A stretch of DNA of 64,000 bases from Azospirillum sp. (GCA_016124535.1 WGNK01000004.1:96157-160156), one strand, 5' to 3'. Counted from the first letter of the stretch, positions 48,153-58,747 are shown. Program-made: numbers and translations. Notes: generated from the sequence alone by a model not told the origin.

Positions 48153-49330
48153 GCGAGGATCCAGGGGTCGGGAAGGTGCCTGTGTCCGCGCCGGCTGGCG
48201 CCGTACCGGCGCGCGACGTGAGCCAGATGATCGCGGCTTTGATCGGGCTGGTGGCGATGGGGGCGGTGGTCGGCATCACCGCGATCCTGTTCATCACCAA
48301 GATTGAGGCGACGCTGTCGGAAATCACCACGGTGTTTACGCCGACCGCCGAAGCCGCCGAAGATATGAAGATGCGGTTTTGGGAAGCGGTGTCGGTCGCC
48401 GAGGAAATTGTCAACGAGCCCGAACTCGCCGGTCTCGACCGCCTGAACGAGCGCTTCTCCGGCTTGGCCAGGACCTATGAGGCCCGACAGCTCAGCCTGA
48501 AGCAGCTGGTCCAGCAGCGGGACTATCTGGCCAAGGTCGAGCGCGCCAAAGCGGCGCACCAGCATTTCCTGGCGCTGGTCGCCGAGGCGACGGCGCTGCG
48601 CCGGGTGATTCTGCAGGCGCAAACAACCCTGAGCCAGGCCACCGAGGCGTTCAACCGCCAAGGCGACGAGCTGGTCCACCATCTGGCCGCCCTCGCCGAG
48701 CGCAACGCCGCCGGCATGGCCGATGCCCGCAACAAGGGCGACGCCATGGTCGCCAGCTGGCAAGGCTCGGCGCGCGAGGTCAACGGCCTGATCCACTCGC
48801 TGTTTGACCTCGACCTGCCGATGGTCGATGCCAGTCTCAAGCTCGGCCGGATCGTCGAGGCGCTGAGGGCGGCAGTTGCCCAGTATCTCGCTGAGCCCCG
48901 ACTCGACCGGCTGGCCGGGCATATCGATCACATCACCGCCCATACCGTCGAGGCGCGGTCACATCTCGATACCCTGGCCCGCCTGGCCCATACCGACGAG
49001 GGCAAGGCGGCGGTCAGCGAGCTGGAGCAGGCCACGACAGCCTGGTTTGCCAGCGCCTCGGCCCAGGGCGACCTGCGGGCGATCCACCGCAAGCTGCTGG
49101 AGGCTCAGGCGCGGACGCTGGAGATCACCCGCGGCTTCGAACAGGAGGCCGAAGACCTGGTGGTCAATCTGCGCGCGGTTGCGGTTCATGCCGACCAAGT
49201 CAGCAGGATGGCGGACCAGGAGGTTCACCAGCAGGTCGAACTGGCGGTTACCCTGACAGCGATCATCATCCTGGTGATGATCATGGTCGCCACACGCATG
49301 ATCTTCAAGCTGCTGCGGCCGGCGGCCTGA
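48149..49330 (+). CDS. Two-TM coiled-coil protein, chemoreceptor-like sensor part without output domain
   Basis: 393 residues. TM1 at about 27-50 and TM2 at about 366-386 enclose a roughly 310-residue, almost purely helical periplasmic region (e.g. LVQQRDYLAKVERAKAAHQH, LIHSLFDLDLPMVDASLKLG). This is the build of a four-helix-bundle sensor as in chemoreceptors or kinases, but the chain ends right after TM2 with no HAMP, kinase or methyl-accepting domain. It overlaps trpE by ATGA. Function unknown; it might pass a signal to a partner or shape the envelope. Confidence 0.75.
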   Translation: MSEDPGVGKVPVSAPAGAVPARDVSQMIAALIGLVAMGAVVGITAILFITKIEATLSEITTVFTPTAEAAEDMKMRFWEAVSVAEEIVNEPELAGLDRLNERFSGLARTYEARQLSLKQLVQQRDYLAKVERAKAAHQHFLALVAEATALRRVILQAQTTLSQATEAFNRQGDELVHHLAALAERNAAGMADARNKGDAMVASWQGSAREVNGLIHSLFDLDLPMVDASLKLGRIVEALRAAVAQYLAEPRLDRLAGHIDHITAHTVEARSHLDTLARLAHTDEGKAAVSELEQATTAWFASASAQGDLRAIHRKLLEAQARTLEITRGFEQEAEDLVVNLRAVAVHADQVSRMADQEVHQQVELAVTLTAIIILVMIMVATRMIFKLLRPAA

Positions 49331-49420
49331 CCGCCGAGCGCGCTGGTCCCAAGGCGCCGACGCGCCAAGGTGTCGGCGCCAAGGTGTCGATCCCCGGGCA
49401 GCCGGTCGCCCGGCCGGCGC

Positions 49421-50233
49421 TCAGTGGGACATCAGGACCGGCAGGGTCATGTGCTCCAGGATGAAGCGCGTGCCGCTGCCCCGTGCGAAATTGGGAAAGC
49501 CGTAATTGCCGTAGGCACCCATGACCAGCAGATCGGCGCCGGCATCGGCGGCCAGGCTGAGCAGCATGTCCATCCGGCCGACATCGGTCACGGTCAGGCA
49601 GTCGATCCCGGACTTGATCCCATGGCAGCCGAGATGGCGGCTCAGCGCCTCCGCGGAATGCCGCATGTCGAGGTCGTCCCCGGCCAGGGAGACGATGACC
49701 GCCTGGGCGCCGCGTGGGATCAGGGCTAAGGCATCATTGGCGGCGCGCACCGCCTCGCGGCCCTGGTTCCAGGCGAATAACGGCCGTTGGCCCAGCGCCG
49801 CGACCTGCCCGGCATAGGGGACGATCAGAGCCGGCCGGCCGCTGGTGAGCAGAATCTTTTCCACCAGGTCGGCCGGCACCGGCGACCGTCGCGCGTGATC
49901 GGTCTGACCCAGGATGACCAGATCGAAATGGCGGGCGGTTTCGGTGGCGATCCGAGTGACTTCGGATTCGCTGCCGCGATTGGCGTCGCGCCATTCCGCA
50001 TGGGTCAGATTGGCAGCCGCCTGCTCGAACAGCTGGCGACTCTGGTTGGCCGCCACCTCGTACTCGCTGCTGGGCCAGGTCACGATCATGCCGACGGCAT
50101 GGGGCTCGCCCAGCTGCGCGAACAGCCCGACCAAATGGGCGCCATACTTATCCGCCAGGGTGACCGCGAGTTTGAGCCGAACCGCCGAGCGCGGGCTCTC
50201 GTCGAGATGGACCAGCAGGTTCTTCAGCACCAT
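49421..50233 (-). CDS. Universal stress protein, tandem domain
   Basis: 270 residues comprising two Usp folds. The first begins MVLKNLLVHLDESPRSAVRL. The second ends with the nucleotide-binding signature LLVMGAYGNYGFPNFARGSG followed by TRFILEHMTLPVLMSH. Cytosolic. ATG 50233 has GGAGAGGG upstream; the frame runs on to 50470 without support. Divergent from ompW. Confidence 0.9.
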   Translation of the reverse strand: MVLKNLLVHLDESPRSAVRLKLAVTLADKYGAHLVGLFAQLGEPHAVGMIVTWPSSEYEVAANQSRQLFEQAAANLTHAEWRDANRGSESEVTRIATETARHFDLVILGQTDHARRSPVPADLVEKILLTSGRPALIVPYAGQVAALGQRPLFAWNQGREAVRAANDALALIPRGAQAVIVSLAGDDLDMRHSAEALSRHLGCHGIKSGIDCLTVTDVGRMDMLLSLAADAGADLLVMGAYGNYGFPNFARGSGTRFILEHMTLPVLMSH

Positions 50234-50580
50234 CGTGTTCCACCCTCTCCGGCGATGCCGCTGGGCATCGGAAAAGACCCTATCACCCGGCCATAATAGC
50301 GTGCTTCCGGTCCGGTTTGTGGAAAAACGCCGTAGCCGACGGTGCCGCGGGTGCCGCAGCGGCGGGCGCGGATAATCGGTCGCGGGTGGCCGCAATTCGT
50401 TTTGATAACAAATGATTATCAGCTCGAACGATAAAGCTGCAACACTGGCCGCCATTCTCCCCATTGCCATACTAAAAAAGTGGTCTTTGTCGCGCTTGAT
50501 CGGCTAACCGAAAGGCCGGTCGAACGACCGTCACTTTGTCATCCGTGAAGATCGAACCTGTTCCGATGAGGCATAACAAG
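50234..50580. other. Divergent promoter region between usp and ompW
   Basis: 347 bases containing the promoters of both genes. An AT-rich imperfect dyad TGATAACAAATGATTATCA at about 50402-50420 stands out. It partly resembles Fur boxes and half-matches an FNR site; ompW genes are often iron or oxygen controlled. The regulator is not determined. Confidence 0.4.
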
Positions 50581-51270
50581 ATGCACCGCCCTGCTCAGAT
50601 GCTGCGCGCCGCCCTTGGCGCCGCCCTAATCTTGACCGCCGTCGGCTCCGCCGGCCCGGCGACCGCCGAAGAGGGCTTTAAGACCAAGGCCGCCGGTCAA
50701 TTCCTGGTCCGGCTGCGTGCGATCGGGTTGATCCCCAATGACGGCGATCCGATCAAGACCGAAGTCGGCGACGTCGAGGTCGGACGCACCCAGGTCTCCA
50801 GCGACACCGTTCCCGAAATCGACTTCTCCTATTTCATCACCGACAACATCGCCGTCGAACTGATTGCTGCGACCACCCAGCACCACGTCACCGCCAAGCT
50901 CAATGGCGGCGGCGAGATCGTGATGGGGGATGTCCAGGTATTGCCGCCGACTCTGACCGCCCAGTACCATTTCTTCACCAAGGAGCGGGTCAGCCCCTAT
51001 CTCGGGGCCGGCATCAACTATACGATCATGTTCGACGAGCATGGCGCCAACAGTGCACTCAGCGATGTCCGGTTCAGCAACTCGGTCGGACCGGCGCTGC
51101 AGGCCGGTGTCGATGTTGCGATCGGCGGCAACTGGTCGCTCAACTTCGACATCAAGAAAATCTGGCTGGCCAGCGACGTGAAGGCGACCCTGCGGCCCGC
51201 CACCGGGCTGAAGGCAACCGCGGATCTCGATCCCCTGGTGGTCGGCGTCGGCGTCGGCTACCGCTTCTAA
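50581..51270 (+). CDS. ompW: OmpW-family outer membrane protein
   Basis: 229 residues from ATG 50581 (GAGG nine bases upstream; ATG 50566 also possible). Signal peptide LRAALGAALILTAVGSAGPATA. Eight-stranded OmpW barrel motifs: GQFLVRLRAIGLIPNDGD, VSSDTVPEIDFSYFITDNIAVELIAATTQHHV, LPPTLTAQYHFF, VSPYLGAGINYT, and the C-terminal aromatic VGYRF. Forms a small hydrophobic pore in the outer membrane. Confidence 0.93.
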   Translation: MHRPAQMLRAALGAALILTAVGSAGPATAEEGFKTKAAGQFLVRLRAIGLIPNDGDPIKTEVGDVEVGRTQVSSDTVPEIDFSYFITDNIAVELIAATTQHHVTAKLNGGGEIVMGDVQVLPPTLTAQYHFFTKERVSPYLGAGINYTIMFDEHGANSALSDVRFSNSVGPALQAGVDVAIGGNWSLNFDIKKIWLASDVKATLRPATGLKATADLDPLVVGVGVGYRF

Positions 51271-51325
51271 GCGCGGCTTTTTTTGCGCGGCCGACAGCCT
51301 GGACGATCCTGTCCGGGCTGTCGGC
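51261..51325 (+). terminator. Terminator region after ompW
   Basis: A short hairpin overlapping the stop codon is followed by seven T (51278-51284). A longer hairpin GCCGACAGCC/GGCTGTCGGC follows at 51290-51325. The first part looks like a weak intrinsic terminator. Confidence 0.5.
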
Positions 51326-51405
51326 AGGCTCTGCGTTCGTGGTATCCTGAAGGCCCGGTCCGGGGGCGGTCTCCGCGGGATTTTCGACCAGTTTGCGGGC
51401 GTCCC

Positions 51406-52245
51406 ATGACCCTTTCCATCCGCACCATGAGCCGCGATGAGCTTGAAATGGCGATCGGATGGGCCGCGGCGGAGGGCTGGAATCCGGGGCTGCACGATGG
51501 CACCCCGTTTCATGCTACCGACCCTGAGGGGTTCCTGGTCGCCGTGATGGACGGGCGCGCGGTCGGGGCGATTTCGGCGGTCCGCTACCCCGAGGGCTTC
51601 GCGTTCATCGGCTTCTATGTCGTGTGCCCGGAGCGGCGCGGACGGCAACCCGGCTTCGCACTTGCGCGGGCAGCACTCGCCAGGGTCGCCGGAGCCGTCT
51701 CGGTCGGGATCGACGGCGTGGTGGCACGCCAGGCCAATTATACGCGCCTGGGCTTCGCGCTCGCCTATCGCAACATCCGCATGGCCGGCCCCGCAGCCGC
51801 TGGCGGCATCAAAAAAGCGCTTGTGGACCTTCGCGAGGTGCCGTTCGGCGCTCTGGCCGCGGCGGATCGCCGCTGGTTCCCGGCACCGCGGCCGCATTTT
51901 CTGGCCAACTGGCTGGCGCTGCCCGACAGCCGCGGGGTGGCCCGCTGGGTCGATGGCCGCATCGCCGGCTATGGCGTGATCCGGCGCTGTCGCGAAGGCG
52001 CCAAGATCGGTCCGCTATTCGCCGAAGACGATGCCACCGCCGAGGCTCTGTTCATGGGGCTGTGCGCCGGGTTCACCGCCGGGCCGGTGTTCCTCGATAC
52101 CCCGGAGGTCAACCCGGCAGCGCTGGCGCTCGCCCAACGTCACGGTTTGACGCCGAGTTTCGAGACTGCCCGGATGTATCTGGGGCCGCCGCCGGCGCTG
52201 GATCTGGCCGGAGTCTTCGGCGTCACCACCTTCGAATTGGGGTGA
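51406..52245 (+). CDS. GNAT N-acetyltransferase with C-terminal GNAT-like domain
   Basis: 279 residues. The N-terminal GNAT domain (MSRDELEMAIGWAAAEGWNP, FIGFYVVCPERRGRQPGFAL as acetyl-CoA loop region, NYTRLGFALAYRN) is followed by a second acetyltransferase-like half (VDGRIAGYGVIRRCREGAKIGPLFAEDDATAE). This two-domain layout is widespread and uncharacterised. The pyrophosphate loop is RRGRQPG, a weakened QxxGxG/A. Last gene before the nif promoter. Confidence 0.85.
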   Translation: MTLSIRTMSRDELEMAIGWAAAEGWNPGLHDGTPFHATDPEGFLVAVMDGRAVGAISAVRYPEGFAFIGFYVVCPERRGRQPGFALARAALARVAGAVSVGIDGVVARQANYTRLGFALAYRNIRMAGPAAAGGIKKALVDLREVPFGALAAADRRWFPAPRPHFLANWLALPDSRGVARWVDGRIAGYGVIRRCREGAKIGPLFAEDDATAEALFMGLCAGFTAGPVFLDTPEVNPAALALAQRHGLTPSFETARMYLGPPPALDLAGVFGVTTFELG

Positions 52246-52453
52246 CCGTTTCGCCGATCGGCCGGATCTCGGCGGACGACTGCTCCGGTTTGACGGTGGA
52301 CATAGGCACGCGACCCGCCACCGTGGCCGGGGAGGAAGTCAAGAAACACCGGCCTCCGTCCGTCGCCGACCCAAGCCCGGCAAACTCCCGCGGGCCCGAC
52401 CCATCTCCGCCTTTGGTATGACTGTTTGAGAACCGACATCGGTCGTAGGGACT

Positions 52454-52469
52454 TGTCGGGTATGCCACA
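52454..52469. promoter_or_regulatory. NifA upstream activator sequence
   Basis: TGTCGGGTATGCCACA is a perfect TGT-N10-ACA, centred about 110 bases before the predicted nifH transcript start. Confidence 0.85.
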
Positions 52470-52517
52470 GCGTCGGATTCCCGCATATACGCGACGCTTT
52501 CAAAAATAACCGTTGCA

Positions 52518-52530
52518 AAACAATATATTA
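52518..52530 (+). promoter_or_regulatory. IHF binding site
   Basis: AAACAATATATTA matches the IHF consensus WATCAANNNNTTR at all but one position. It lies between NifA site and promoter, where DNA bending would bring NifA to the polymerase. Confidence 0.65.
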
Positions 52531-52546
52531 ACCGAAAAGAGAAAGT

Positions 52547-52562
52547 TGGCACGCCACGTGCT
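52547..52562 (+). promoter_or_regulatory. Sigma-54 promoter of nifH
   Basis: TGGCACGCCACGTGCT carries the -24 GG and -12 GC with 10-base spacing. It starts the nifHDK transcript under NifA control. Confidence 0.9.
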
Positions 52563-52569
52563 TCTATAG

Positions 52570-53544
<975 letters not shown>

Positions 53545-53579
53545 TTTCGGACCCGTTACCGATACCCACCCCCACCCGA

Positions 53580-53603
53580 CCCTCCCCCGTCAAAGGGGGA
53601 GGG
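53580..53603. repeat. Family A palindrome between nifH and nifD
   Basis: CCCTCCCCC-GTCAAA-GGGGGAGGG, preceded by CCCACCCCCACCCGA. It is the reverse-orientation form of the 13184 and 58330 repeats. As an RNA hairpin it could stabilise nifH message or reduce read-through, giving the excess of Fe protein. Confidence 0.75.
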
Positions 53604-53641
53604 CCTTTGGCAAGGGGCAGCAAGCAGCAAAGGATTTCGCC

Positions 53642-55123
53642 ATGAGCCTGGCAGAAGACATGAAACCCGTTGACCCCAAGGACCTCATCGCCGAAGTCCT
53701 TGAAGCCTACCCGGAAAAATCGGCCAAGAAGCGGGCCAAGCACCTCAACGTGATCGCCGAAGGCGCCAGCGACTGCGGCGTCAAGTCCAACGTCAAGTCG
53801 TTGCCGGGCGTGATGACCGTGCGCGGCTGTGCCTATGCCGGTTCCAAGGGCGTGGTGTGGGGTCCGATCAAGGACATGGTCCATATCAGCCATGGTCCGG
53901 TCGGCTGCGGCCATTATTCCTGGGCCGGGCGCCGCAACTACTATGTCGGCGCAACCGGCATCGACACCTTCGGCACCATGCAGTTCACCACCGATTTCCA
54001 GGAAAAGGACATCGTGTTCGGTGGCGACAAGAAGCTGGCCAAGACCATCGACGAAATCAACGAGCTGTTCCCGCTCGCCCGCGGCACCTCGGTCCAATCC
54101 GAATGCCCGGTCGGCCTGATCGGCGACGATATCGAGGCGGTGAGCCGCAAGAAGGCCGACGAGCACGGCAAGCCGGTGGTTCCGGTGCGCTGCGAAGGCT
54201 TCCGCGGCGTTTCCCAGTCGCTGGGCCACCACATCGCCAACGACGTGATCCGCGACTGGATCATCGACAAGGTCGATCCCTCCAACGAGACCGCCTGGGA
54301 AAGCACGCCCTACGACGTAACCATCATCGGCGACTACAACATCGGTGGTGATGCCTGGTCGTCGCGCATCCTGATCGAGGAAATCGGCCTGCGCGTGATT
54401 GCCCAGTGGTCGGGCGACGGCACTTTGGCCGAGCTGGAGAACACCCCGCGCGCCAAGGTCAACCTGATCCACTGCTACCGCTCGATGAACTACATCGCGC
54501 GCCACATGGAAGAGAAGTTCGGCATTCCGTGGCACGAGTACAATTTTTTCGGCCCGAGCCAGATCGCGGCGTCCTTGCGCAAGATCGCAGCCCTGTTCGA
54601 CGAGACCATCCAGGCCAAGGCCGAGGCCGTGATCGCCAAGTACACGGCGCTGTCGGAGGCGGTAATCGCCAAGTACAAGCCGCGGCTGGCCGGTAAGAAA
54701 GTCATGCTTTATGTCGGCGGCTTGCGCTCGCGCCACACCGTCGATGCCTATCATGACCTGGGCATGGAGGTGGTCGGTACCGGCTATGAGTTCGCCCACA
54801 ACGATGACTATCAGCGCACCGCCCAGCACGTCAAGGAAGGCACCCTGATCTACGACGACGTGACCGCTTACGAATTCGAGAAATTCGCCGAAGCGATCCG
54901 TCCCGACCTGGTCGCCTCGGGCATCAAAGAGAAGTACGTCTTCCAGAAGATGGGCTTGCCGTTCCGCCAGATGCACTCGTGGGATTATTCCGGCCCCTAT
55001 CACGGCTATGACGGCTTCGCCATCTTCGCCCGTGACATGGATATGGCGATCAACAACCCGGTGTGGAAGCTGACCCAGGCCCCCTGGGAAACCGCCGCCC
55101 CGGTGGCCGACGCCGCCGAGTAA
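53642..55123 (+). CDS. nifD: Nitrogenase MoFe protein alpha chain
   Basis: 493 residues. P-cluster ligands Cys63 (RGCAYAG), Cys89 ([10 protein letters not shown]), Cys155 (QSECPVGL). FeMo-cofactor ligands Cys278 ([10 protein letters not shown]) and His445 ([17 protein letters not shown]). All are consistent with a molybdenum-type enzyme rather than vanadium or iron-only. The start is preceded by AAAGGATTTCGCC. It forms an alpha2-beta2 tetramer with NifK. Confidence 0.99.
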   Translation: MSLAEDMKPVDPKDLIAEVLEAYPEKSAKKRAKHLNVIAEGASDCGVKSNVKSLPGVMTVRGCAYAGSKGVVWGPIKDMVHISHGPVGCGHYSWAGRRNYYVGATGIDTFGTMQFTTDFQEKDIVFGGDKKLAKTIDEINELFPLARGTSVQSECPVGLIGDDIEAVSRKKADEHGKPVVPVRCEGFRGVSQSLGHHIANDVIRDWIIDKVDPSNETAWESTPYDVTIIGDYNIGGDAWSSRILIEEIGLRVIAQWSGDGTLAELENTPRAKVNLIHCYRSMNYIARHMEEKFGIPWHEYNFFGPSQIAASLRKIAALFDETIQAKAEAVIAKYTALSEAVIAKYKPRLAGKKVMLYVGGLRSRHTVDAYHDLGMEVVGTGYEFAHNDDYQRTAQHVKEGTLIYDDVTAYEFEKFAEAIRPDLVASGIKEKYVFQKMGLPFRQMHSWDYSGPYHGYDGFAIFARDMDMAINNPVWKLTQAPWETAAPVADAAE

Positions 55124-55213
55124 CCTCCCCCTCACCCCGGCCCTCTCCCGCAAGGGGAGAGGGAGCCCAAATTCCCTCTCCCCTTGCGGGAGAGGGGTAG
55201 GGTGAGGGGTAAG
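55124..55213. repeat. Head-to-head pair of Family A palindromes between nifD and nifK
   Basis: Two copies in inverted orientation (55124-55165 and 55171-55213) around a short AT spacer. Each has core CCCTCTCCC-GCAA-GGGGAGAGGG with a CTCACCCC/GGGTGAGG flank. The doublet could fold as one long cruciform or RNA hairpin, a REPIN-like arrangement. Confidence 0.8.
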
Positions 55214-55249
55214 GCTGCCAAGGAACAGAGAGTCTCAGGAGTACCTTCC

Positions 55250-56797
55250 ATGCCGCAGAGTGCTGAAAAGATCATCGACCATATGGACCTGTTCCGGCAG
55301 CCGGAATACGTCGACCTGTTGGCCCGCAAGCGTGCCGAGTTCGAGAACAAGCATCCGGACGCGGAGATCGAACGGGTCGCGGAATGGACCAAGACCGAGG
55401 AATACCAGGAGAAGAACTTCGCCCGCGAGGCGCTGGTGGTCAATCCGGCCAAGGCCTGCCAGCCGCTCGGCGCGGTGTTTGCCTCCCAGGGCTTTGCCGA
55501 TACCATGTCGTTCGTTCATGGCTCCCAGGGCTGCGTCGCCTATTACCGGACCCATCTTGCCCGTCACTTCAAGGAGCCGAACTCGGCGGTGTCGAGTTCG
55601 ATGACTGAAGACGCCGCAGTGTTCGGTGGCCTCAACAACATGATCGACGGGCTGGCCAATACCTACGCGCTTTACAAGCCCAAGATGATTGTGGTGTCGA
55701 CCACCTGCATGGCGGAAGTGATCGGCGACGATCTCCACAGCTTCATTGGAAATTCCAAGAAAAAAGGCAGCGTGCCGGAAGATTTTCCGGTGCCGTTCGC
55801 CCATACCCCGGCCTTCGTCGGCAGCCACGTCGTCGGCTACGACAACATGATCAAGGGGATTCTGAATTATTTCTGGAACGCCGAGGGCGTCACTCGCACC
55901 GAGACCAGCAGCATCAACCTGATCCCCGGCTTCGACGGCTATTCGGTCGGCAACATCCGTGAGATCAAGCGCCTGTTCGGTTTGATGGGGGTCGAGGACT
56001 ATACGATCATTTCGGATACTTCGGAGGTCTACGACACCCCGACCGATGGTCAATACCGTATGTACGCCGGCGGCACCACCATCGAAGAGACCAAGGAGGC
56101 ATTGAACGCCAAGGCGACGATCTCGATGCAGCAATACTGCACGACTCAAACCCTGGCTTATGCCGAAGAAAAGGGCCAGGAGGTTTTCAACTTCAACTAT
56201 CCGCTGGGCATCCAGGGCACCGACGAGTTCCTGATGCGGGTCTCCGCCCTGACCGGCAAGCTGATCCCGGAAGAAATCAAGAAAGAGCGCGGTCGTCTGG
56301 TCGATGCGATTGGCGACAGCCACGCCCATATCCATGGCAAGCGCTTCGCGGTCTACGGCGATCCCGATTTCTGCCTGGGCATGAGCCGGTTCCTGATGGA
56401 ACTGGGCGCGGAACCGGTCCACATCCTGTCCACCGGCGGCACTAAGAAGTGGGCAAAGCAGGTCCAGAAGCTGCTCGACGGTTCGCCGTTCGGCAAGTCG
56501 GGCACGCCCTATGGCGGCAAGGACTTGTGGCACTTGCGCTCGCTGCTGTTCACCAATCCGGTCGATTACCTGATCGGCAACAGCTACGGCAAGTTCCTGG
56601 AGCGGGATACCAAGACGCCGCTGATCCGCCTGACCTACCCGATCTTCGACCGTCACCATCACCACCGCTTCCCGACCTGGGGCTACCAGGGCGCGCTGAC
56701 GGTGCTGGTCAAGCTGCTCGACAAGATCCTCGACGATATGGACGTCCGTACGAACATCATCGGCGAGACCGACTACTCGTTCGATCTGGTTCGTTGA
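55250..56797 (+). CDS. nifK: Nitrogenase MoFe protein beta chain
   Basis: 515 residues. P-cluster ligands Cys70 ([10 protein letters not shown]), Cys95 ([11 protein letters not shown]), Cys153 ([13 protein letters not shown]). ATG 55250 has CAGGAG ten bases upstream; the frame is open back into the repeat doublet but the family N-terminus fits this start. Ends [13 protein letters not shown] as usual. Two hairpins follow before nifE. Confidence 0.99.
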   Translation: MPQSAEKIIDHMDLFRQPEYVDLLARKRAEFENKHPDAEIERVAEWTKTEEYQEKNFAREALVVNPAKACQPLGAVFASQGFADTMSFVHGSQGCVAYYRTHLARHFKEPNSAVSSSMTEDAAVFGGLNNMIDGLANTYALYKPKMIVVSTTCMAEVIGDDLHSFIGNSKKKGSVPEDFPVPFAHTPAFVGSHVVGYDNMIKGILNYFWNAEGVTRTETSSINLIPGFDGYSVGNIREIKRLFGLMGVEDYTIISDTSEVYDTPTDGQYRMYAGGTTIEETKEALNAKATISMQQYCTTQTLAYAEEKGQEVFNFNYPLGIQGTDEFLMRVSALTGKLIPEEIKKERGRLVDAIGDSHAHIHGKRFAVYGDPDFCLGMSRFLMELGAEPVHILSTGGTKKWAKQVQKLLDGSPFGKSGTPYGGKDLWHLRSLLFTNPVDYLIGNSYGKFLERDTKTPLIRLTYPIFDRHHHHRFPTWGYQGALTVLVKLLDKILDDMDVRTNIIGETDYSFDLVR

Positions 56798-56828
56798 GCG
56801 GAGGGGGCATCGCCCCCTTCACCCCCCG

Positions 56829-56890
56829 CCGGGGCCGAAAGGCCCCGGACCCCGTCCAAGGGGGTTCAAGGGGGCCTTTTGGCCCCCTTG
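56829..56890. repeat. Tandem perfect hairpins between nifK and nifE
   Basis: CCGGGGCC-GAAA-GGCCCCGG (56829-56848) and CAAGGGGGCC-TTTT-GGCCCCCTTG (56867-56890). Neither is followed by a T-run. Together they probably act as an RNA-stability or attenuation element at the border between structural (HDK) and cofactor-assembly (EN) genes. No separate nifE promoter of the sigma-54 type is visible. Confidence 0.7.
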
Positions 56891-56908
56891 CCGCCGGAGG
56901 CAAGCAGC

Positions 56909-58282
56909 ATGCACGCCGACAAGCTGACCGCCGTGTTCAACGAGCCCGCCTGCGCCCATAACCACGCCAAGAGCGAAGGCGAGCGCAACAAGGGTTGCCG
57001 CAAGGCCTTGAAGCCGGGGGCGGCGGCCGGCGGCTGTGCTTTCGACGGCGCGATGATAGCACTCCAGCCGATTGCCGACGCCGCCCATCTGGTCCACGGG
57101 CCGATCGGCTGCTGGGGCAATGCCTGGGACGCCCGCAATACCTGGTCGTCGGGGCCGGAACTCTACCGCACCGGTTTCACCACCGAACTGGGCGAACTCG
57201 ACGTCATCCACGGCGGCGAGAAGAAGCTTTACAAGGCGATCAAGGCGATCGTCGACAAATACGATCCGCCGGCGGTGTTCGTCTATCAGACCTGCGTGCC
57301 GGCGATGACCGGCGATGACATCGGTGCGGTGTGCAAATACGCCGCGGAGAAATTCGCCCGGCCGGTGATCCCGGTCGATGCGCCGGGTTTCGTCGGCAGC
57401 AAGAGTCTGGGCAACAAACTGGCCGGCGAGACCCTGCTCGACCATGTGATCGGCACCGTCGAGCCGGAGCTGACCACGCCGACCGACATTGTTCTGGTCG
57501 GCGAATACAACGTTGCCGGCGAGCTGTGGCAGGTCAAGCCGCTGCTCGACGAGATCGGCATCCGCATCCTGGCGACCATCTCGGGCGACGGCCGCTACCG
57601 CGAGGTCGCGAGTGCGCATCGGGCGCGCGCGGCCATGCTGGTGTGCTCCCAGGCCATGCTCAATGTCGGACGCAAGCTCCAGGAGCGCTACGGCATTCCC
57701 TATTTCGAGGGCTCGTTCTACGGCGTTACCGACATGAGCGAGGCCCTGCGCAACATGGCGCGCATCCTGGTCGAGCGTGGTGCTCCGCCCGAGATCGTCG
57801 AACGCGCCGAGGCGGTGATCGCGCGCGAGGAGGCGAAGGCCCATCAGCGCCTGGCGCCCTATCGCTCGCGCTTTGCCGGCAAGCGGGTGCTGCTGTTCAC
57901 CGGCGGCGTCAAGTCGTGGTCGATGGTGGCGGCGCTGGAAGAGGCCGGGCTGACCATCATCGGCAGCAGCGTGAAGAAATCGACCGCCGCCGACAAGGAG
58001 CGCCTGCGCCAGCTGAAGGGCGACGAGTTCCACCAGTGGGACGACCTGAAGCCCCGCGACATCGATCGCATGCTGCGCGACGCCAAGGCCGACATCCTGC
58101 TGTCGGGCGGTCGCTCCCAATTCGTGGCGCTCAAGGCCAAGGTGCCCTGGCTCGACATCAACCAGGAACGCCACCACGCCTATGCCGGTTACGACGGCAT
58201 CGTCACCCTGGTCGAGGAAATCGACAAGACGCTGTCCAACCCGATCTGGCCGCAGGTCCGCCTGCCGGCACCCTGGGCGTGA
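56909..58282 (+). CDS. nifE: Nitrogenase FeMo-cofactor scaffold protein NifE
   Basis: 457 residues, starting MHADKLTAVFNEPACAHNHA. Conserved cysteines in GERNKGC, AAAGGCAFDGAMIALQPIAD, GPIGCWGNAWDARN and YQTCVPAMTGDD. Paralogue of NifD; with NifN forms the scaffold on which the NifB product is matured to FeMo-cofactor. ATG 56909 has GGAGG upstream. Its stop overlaps GAGGAA, which looks like the ribosome-binding site of the original nifN start at 58294. Confidence 0.98.
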   Translation: MHADKLTAVFNEPACAHNHAKSEGERNKGCRKALKPGAAAGGCAFDGAMIALQPIADAAHLVHGPIGCWGNAWDARNTWSSGPELYRTGFTTELGELDVIHGGEKKLYKAIKAIVDKYDPPAVFVYQTCVPAMTGDDIGAVCKYAAEKFARPVIPVDAPGFVGSKSLGNKLAGETLLDHVIGTVEPELTTPTDIVLVGEYNVAGELWQVKPLLDEIGIRILATISGDGRYREVASAHRARAAMLVCSQAMLNVGRKLQERYGIPYFEGSFYGVTDMSEALRNMARILVERGAPPEIVERAEAVIAREEAKAHQRLAPYRSRFAGKRVLLFTGGVKSWSMVAALEEAGLTIIGSSVKKSTAADKERLRQLKGDEFHQWDDLKPRDIDRMLRDAKADILLSGGRSQFVALKAKVPWLDINQERHHAYAGYDGIVTLVEEIDKTLSNPIWPQVRLPAPWA

Positions 58283-58329
58283 GGAACGACGACATGACCC
58301 GATCCGTTAGCGTTCCGCCTGTGCCACTG

Positions 58330-58370
58330 GAGCCCCTCCCCCCTTGCGGGGGAGGGGTTGGGGTGGGGGG
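58330..58370 (+). repeat. Family A palindrome, left inverted copy of DUF559 cassette
   Basis: Core CCCCTCCCCCCTTGCGGGGGAGGGG followed by TTGGGGTGGGGGG (core at 58333-58357). Its near-identical reverse complement is at 58748-58794. Confidence 0.85.
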
Positions 58371-58395
58371 ACAATGCCTACGAGGTGGTTGGCCG

Positions 58396-58740
58396 TCAGA
58401 GCTCGCGCAGAAACATCGGGTCGCTCACCGCCGCCACAATCGTCTCCAGCACGCCATCCAGATTCTGCAGAATTTCGCCGTTCCAGAAGCGCAAGACCCT
58501 GAAGCCTTGGGCTTCGAGGTAATCGGTGCGCTGCCGGTCGGTTTCTGGCCCATGCTGGCCGCCATCGACCTCGATGATCAGCCTGGCGTCGAAGCAGACG
58601 AAGTCGACGGTGTAGCGGTCGATCGGCTGCTGGCGCCTGAATTTGAGCCCGCACAGCCGGTGATGGCGCAGACCATGCCACAGCAATTTTTCAGCATCCG
58701 TGGCGCGGCTGCGCAATCGTCTGGCGCGAATGACCGACAT
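58396..58740 (-). CDS. DUF559 (Vsr-like PD-(D/E)XK) endonuclease-fold protein, antisense within nif operon
   Basis: 114 residues, normal for DUF559. The nuclease core is complete: RYTVDFVCFDARLIIEVDGG with Asp46, Glu57 and Asp59, then GQH; N-terminal basic RRLRSRATDAEKLLW and C-terminal LRFWNGEIL are family typical. The family is related to very-short-patch repair endonucleases; its true role is unknown. The chosen ATG 58740 gives the family start. The frame also stays open through the palindromes to 58893, giving a Pro/Gly-rich translated-repeat extension that automated calls may include. Opposite strand to nifE and nifN and flanked by inverted palindromes. Confidence 0.85.
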   Translation of the reverse strand: MSVIRARRLRSRATDAEKLLWHGLRHHRLCGLKFRRQQPIDRYTVDFVCFDARLIIEVDGGQHGPETDRQRTDYLEAQGFRVLRFWNGEILQNLDGVLETIVAAVSDPMFLREL

Positions 58741-58747
58741 TGCTTGG

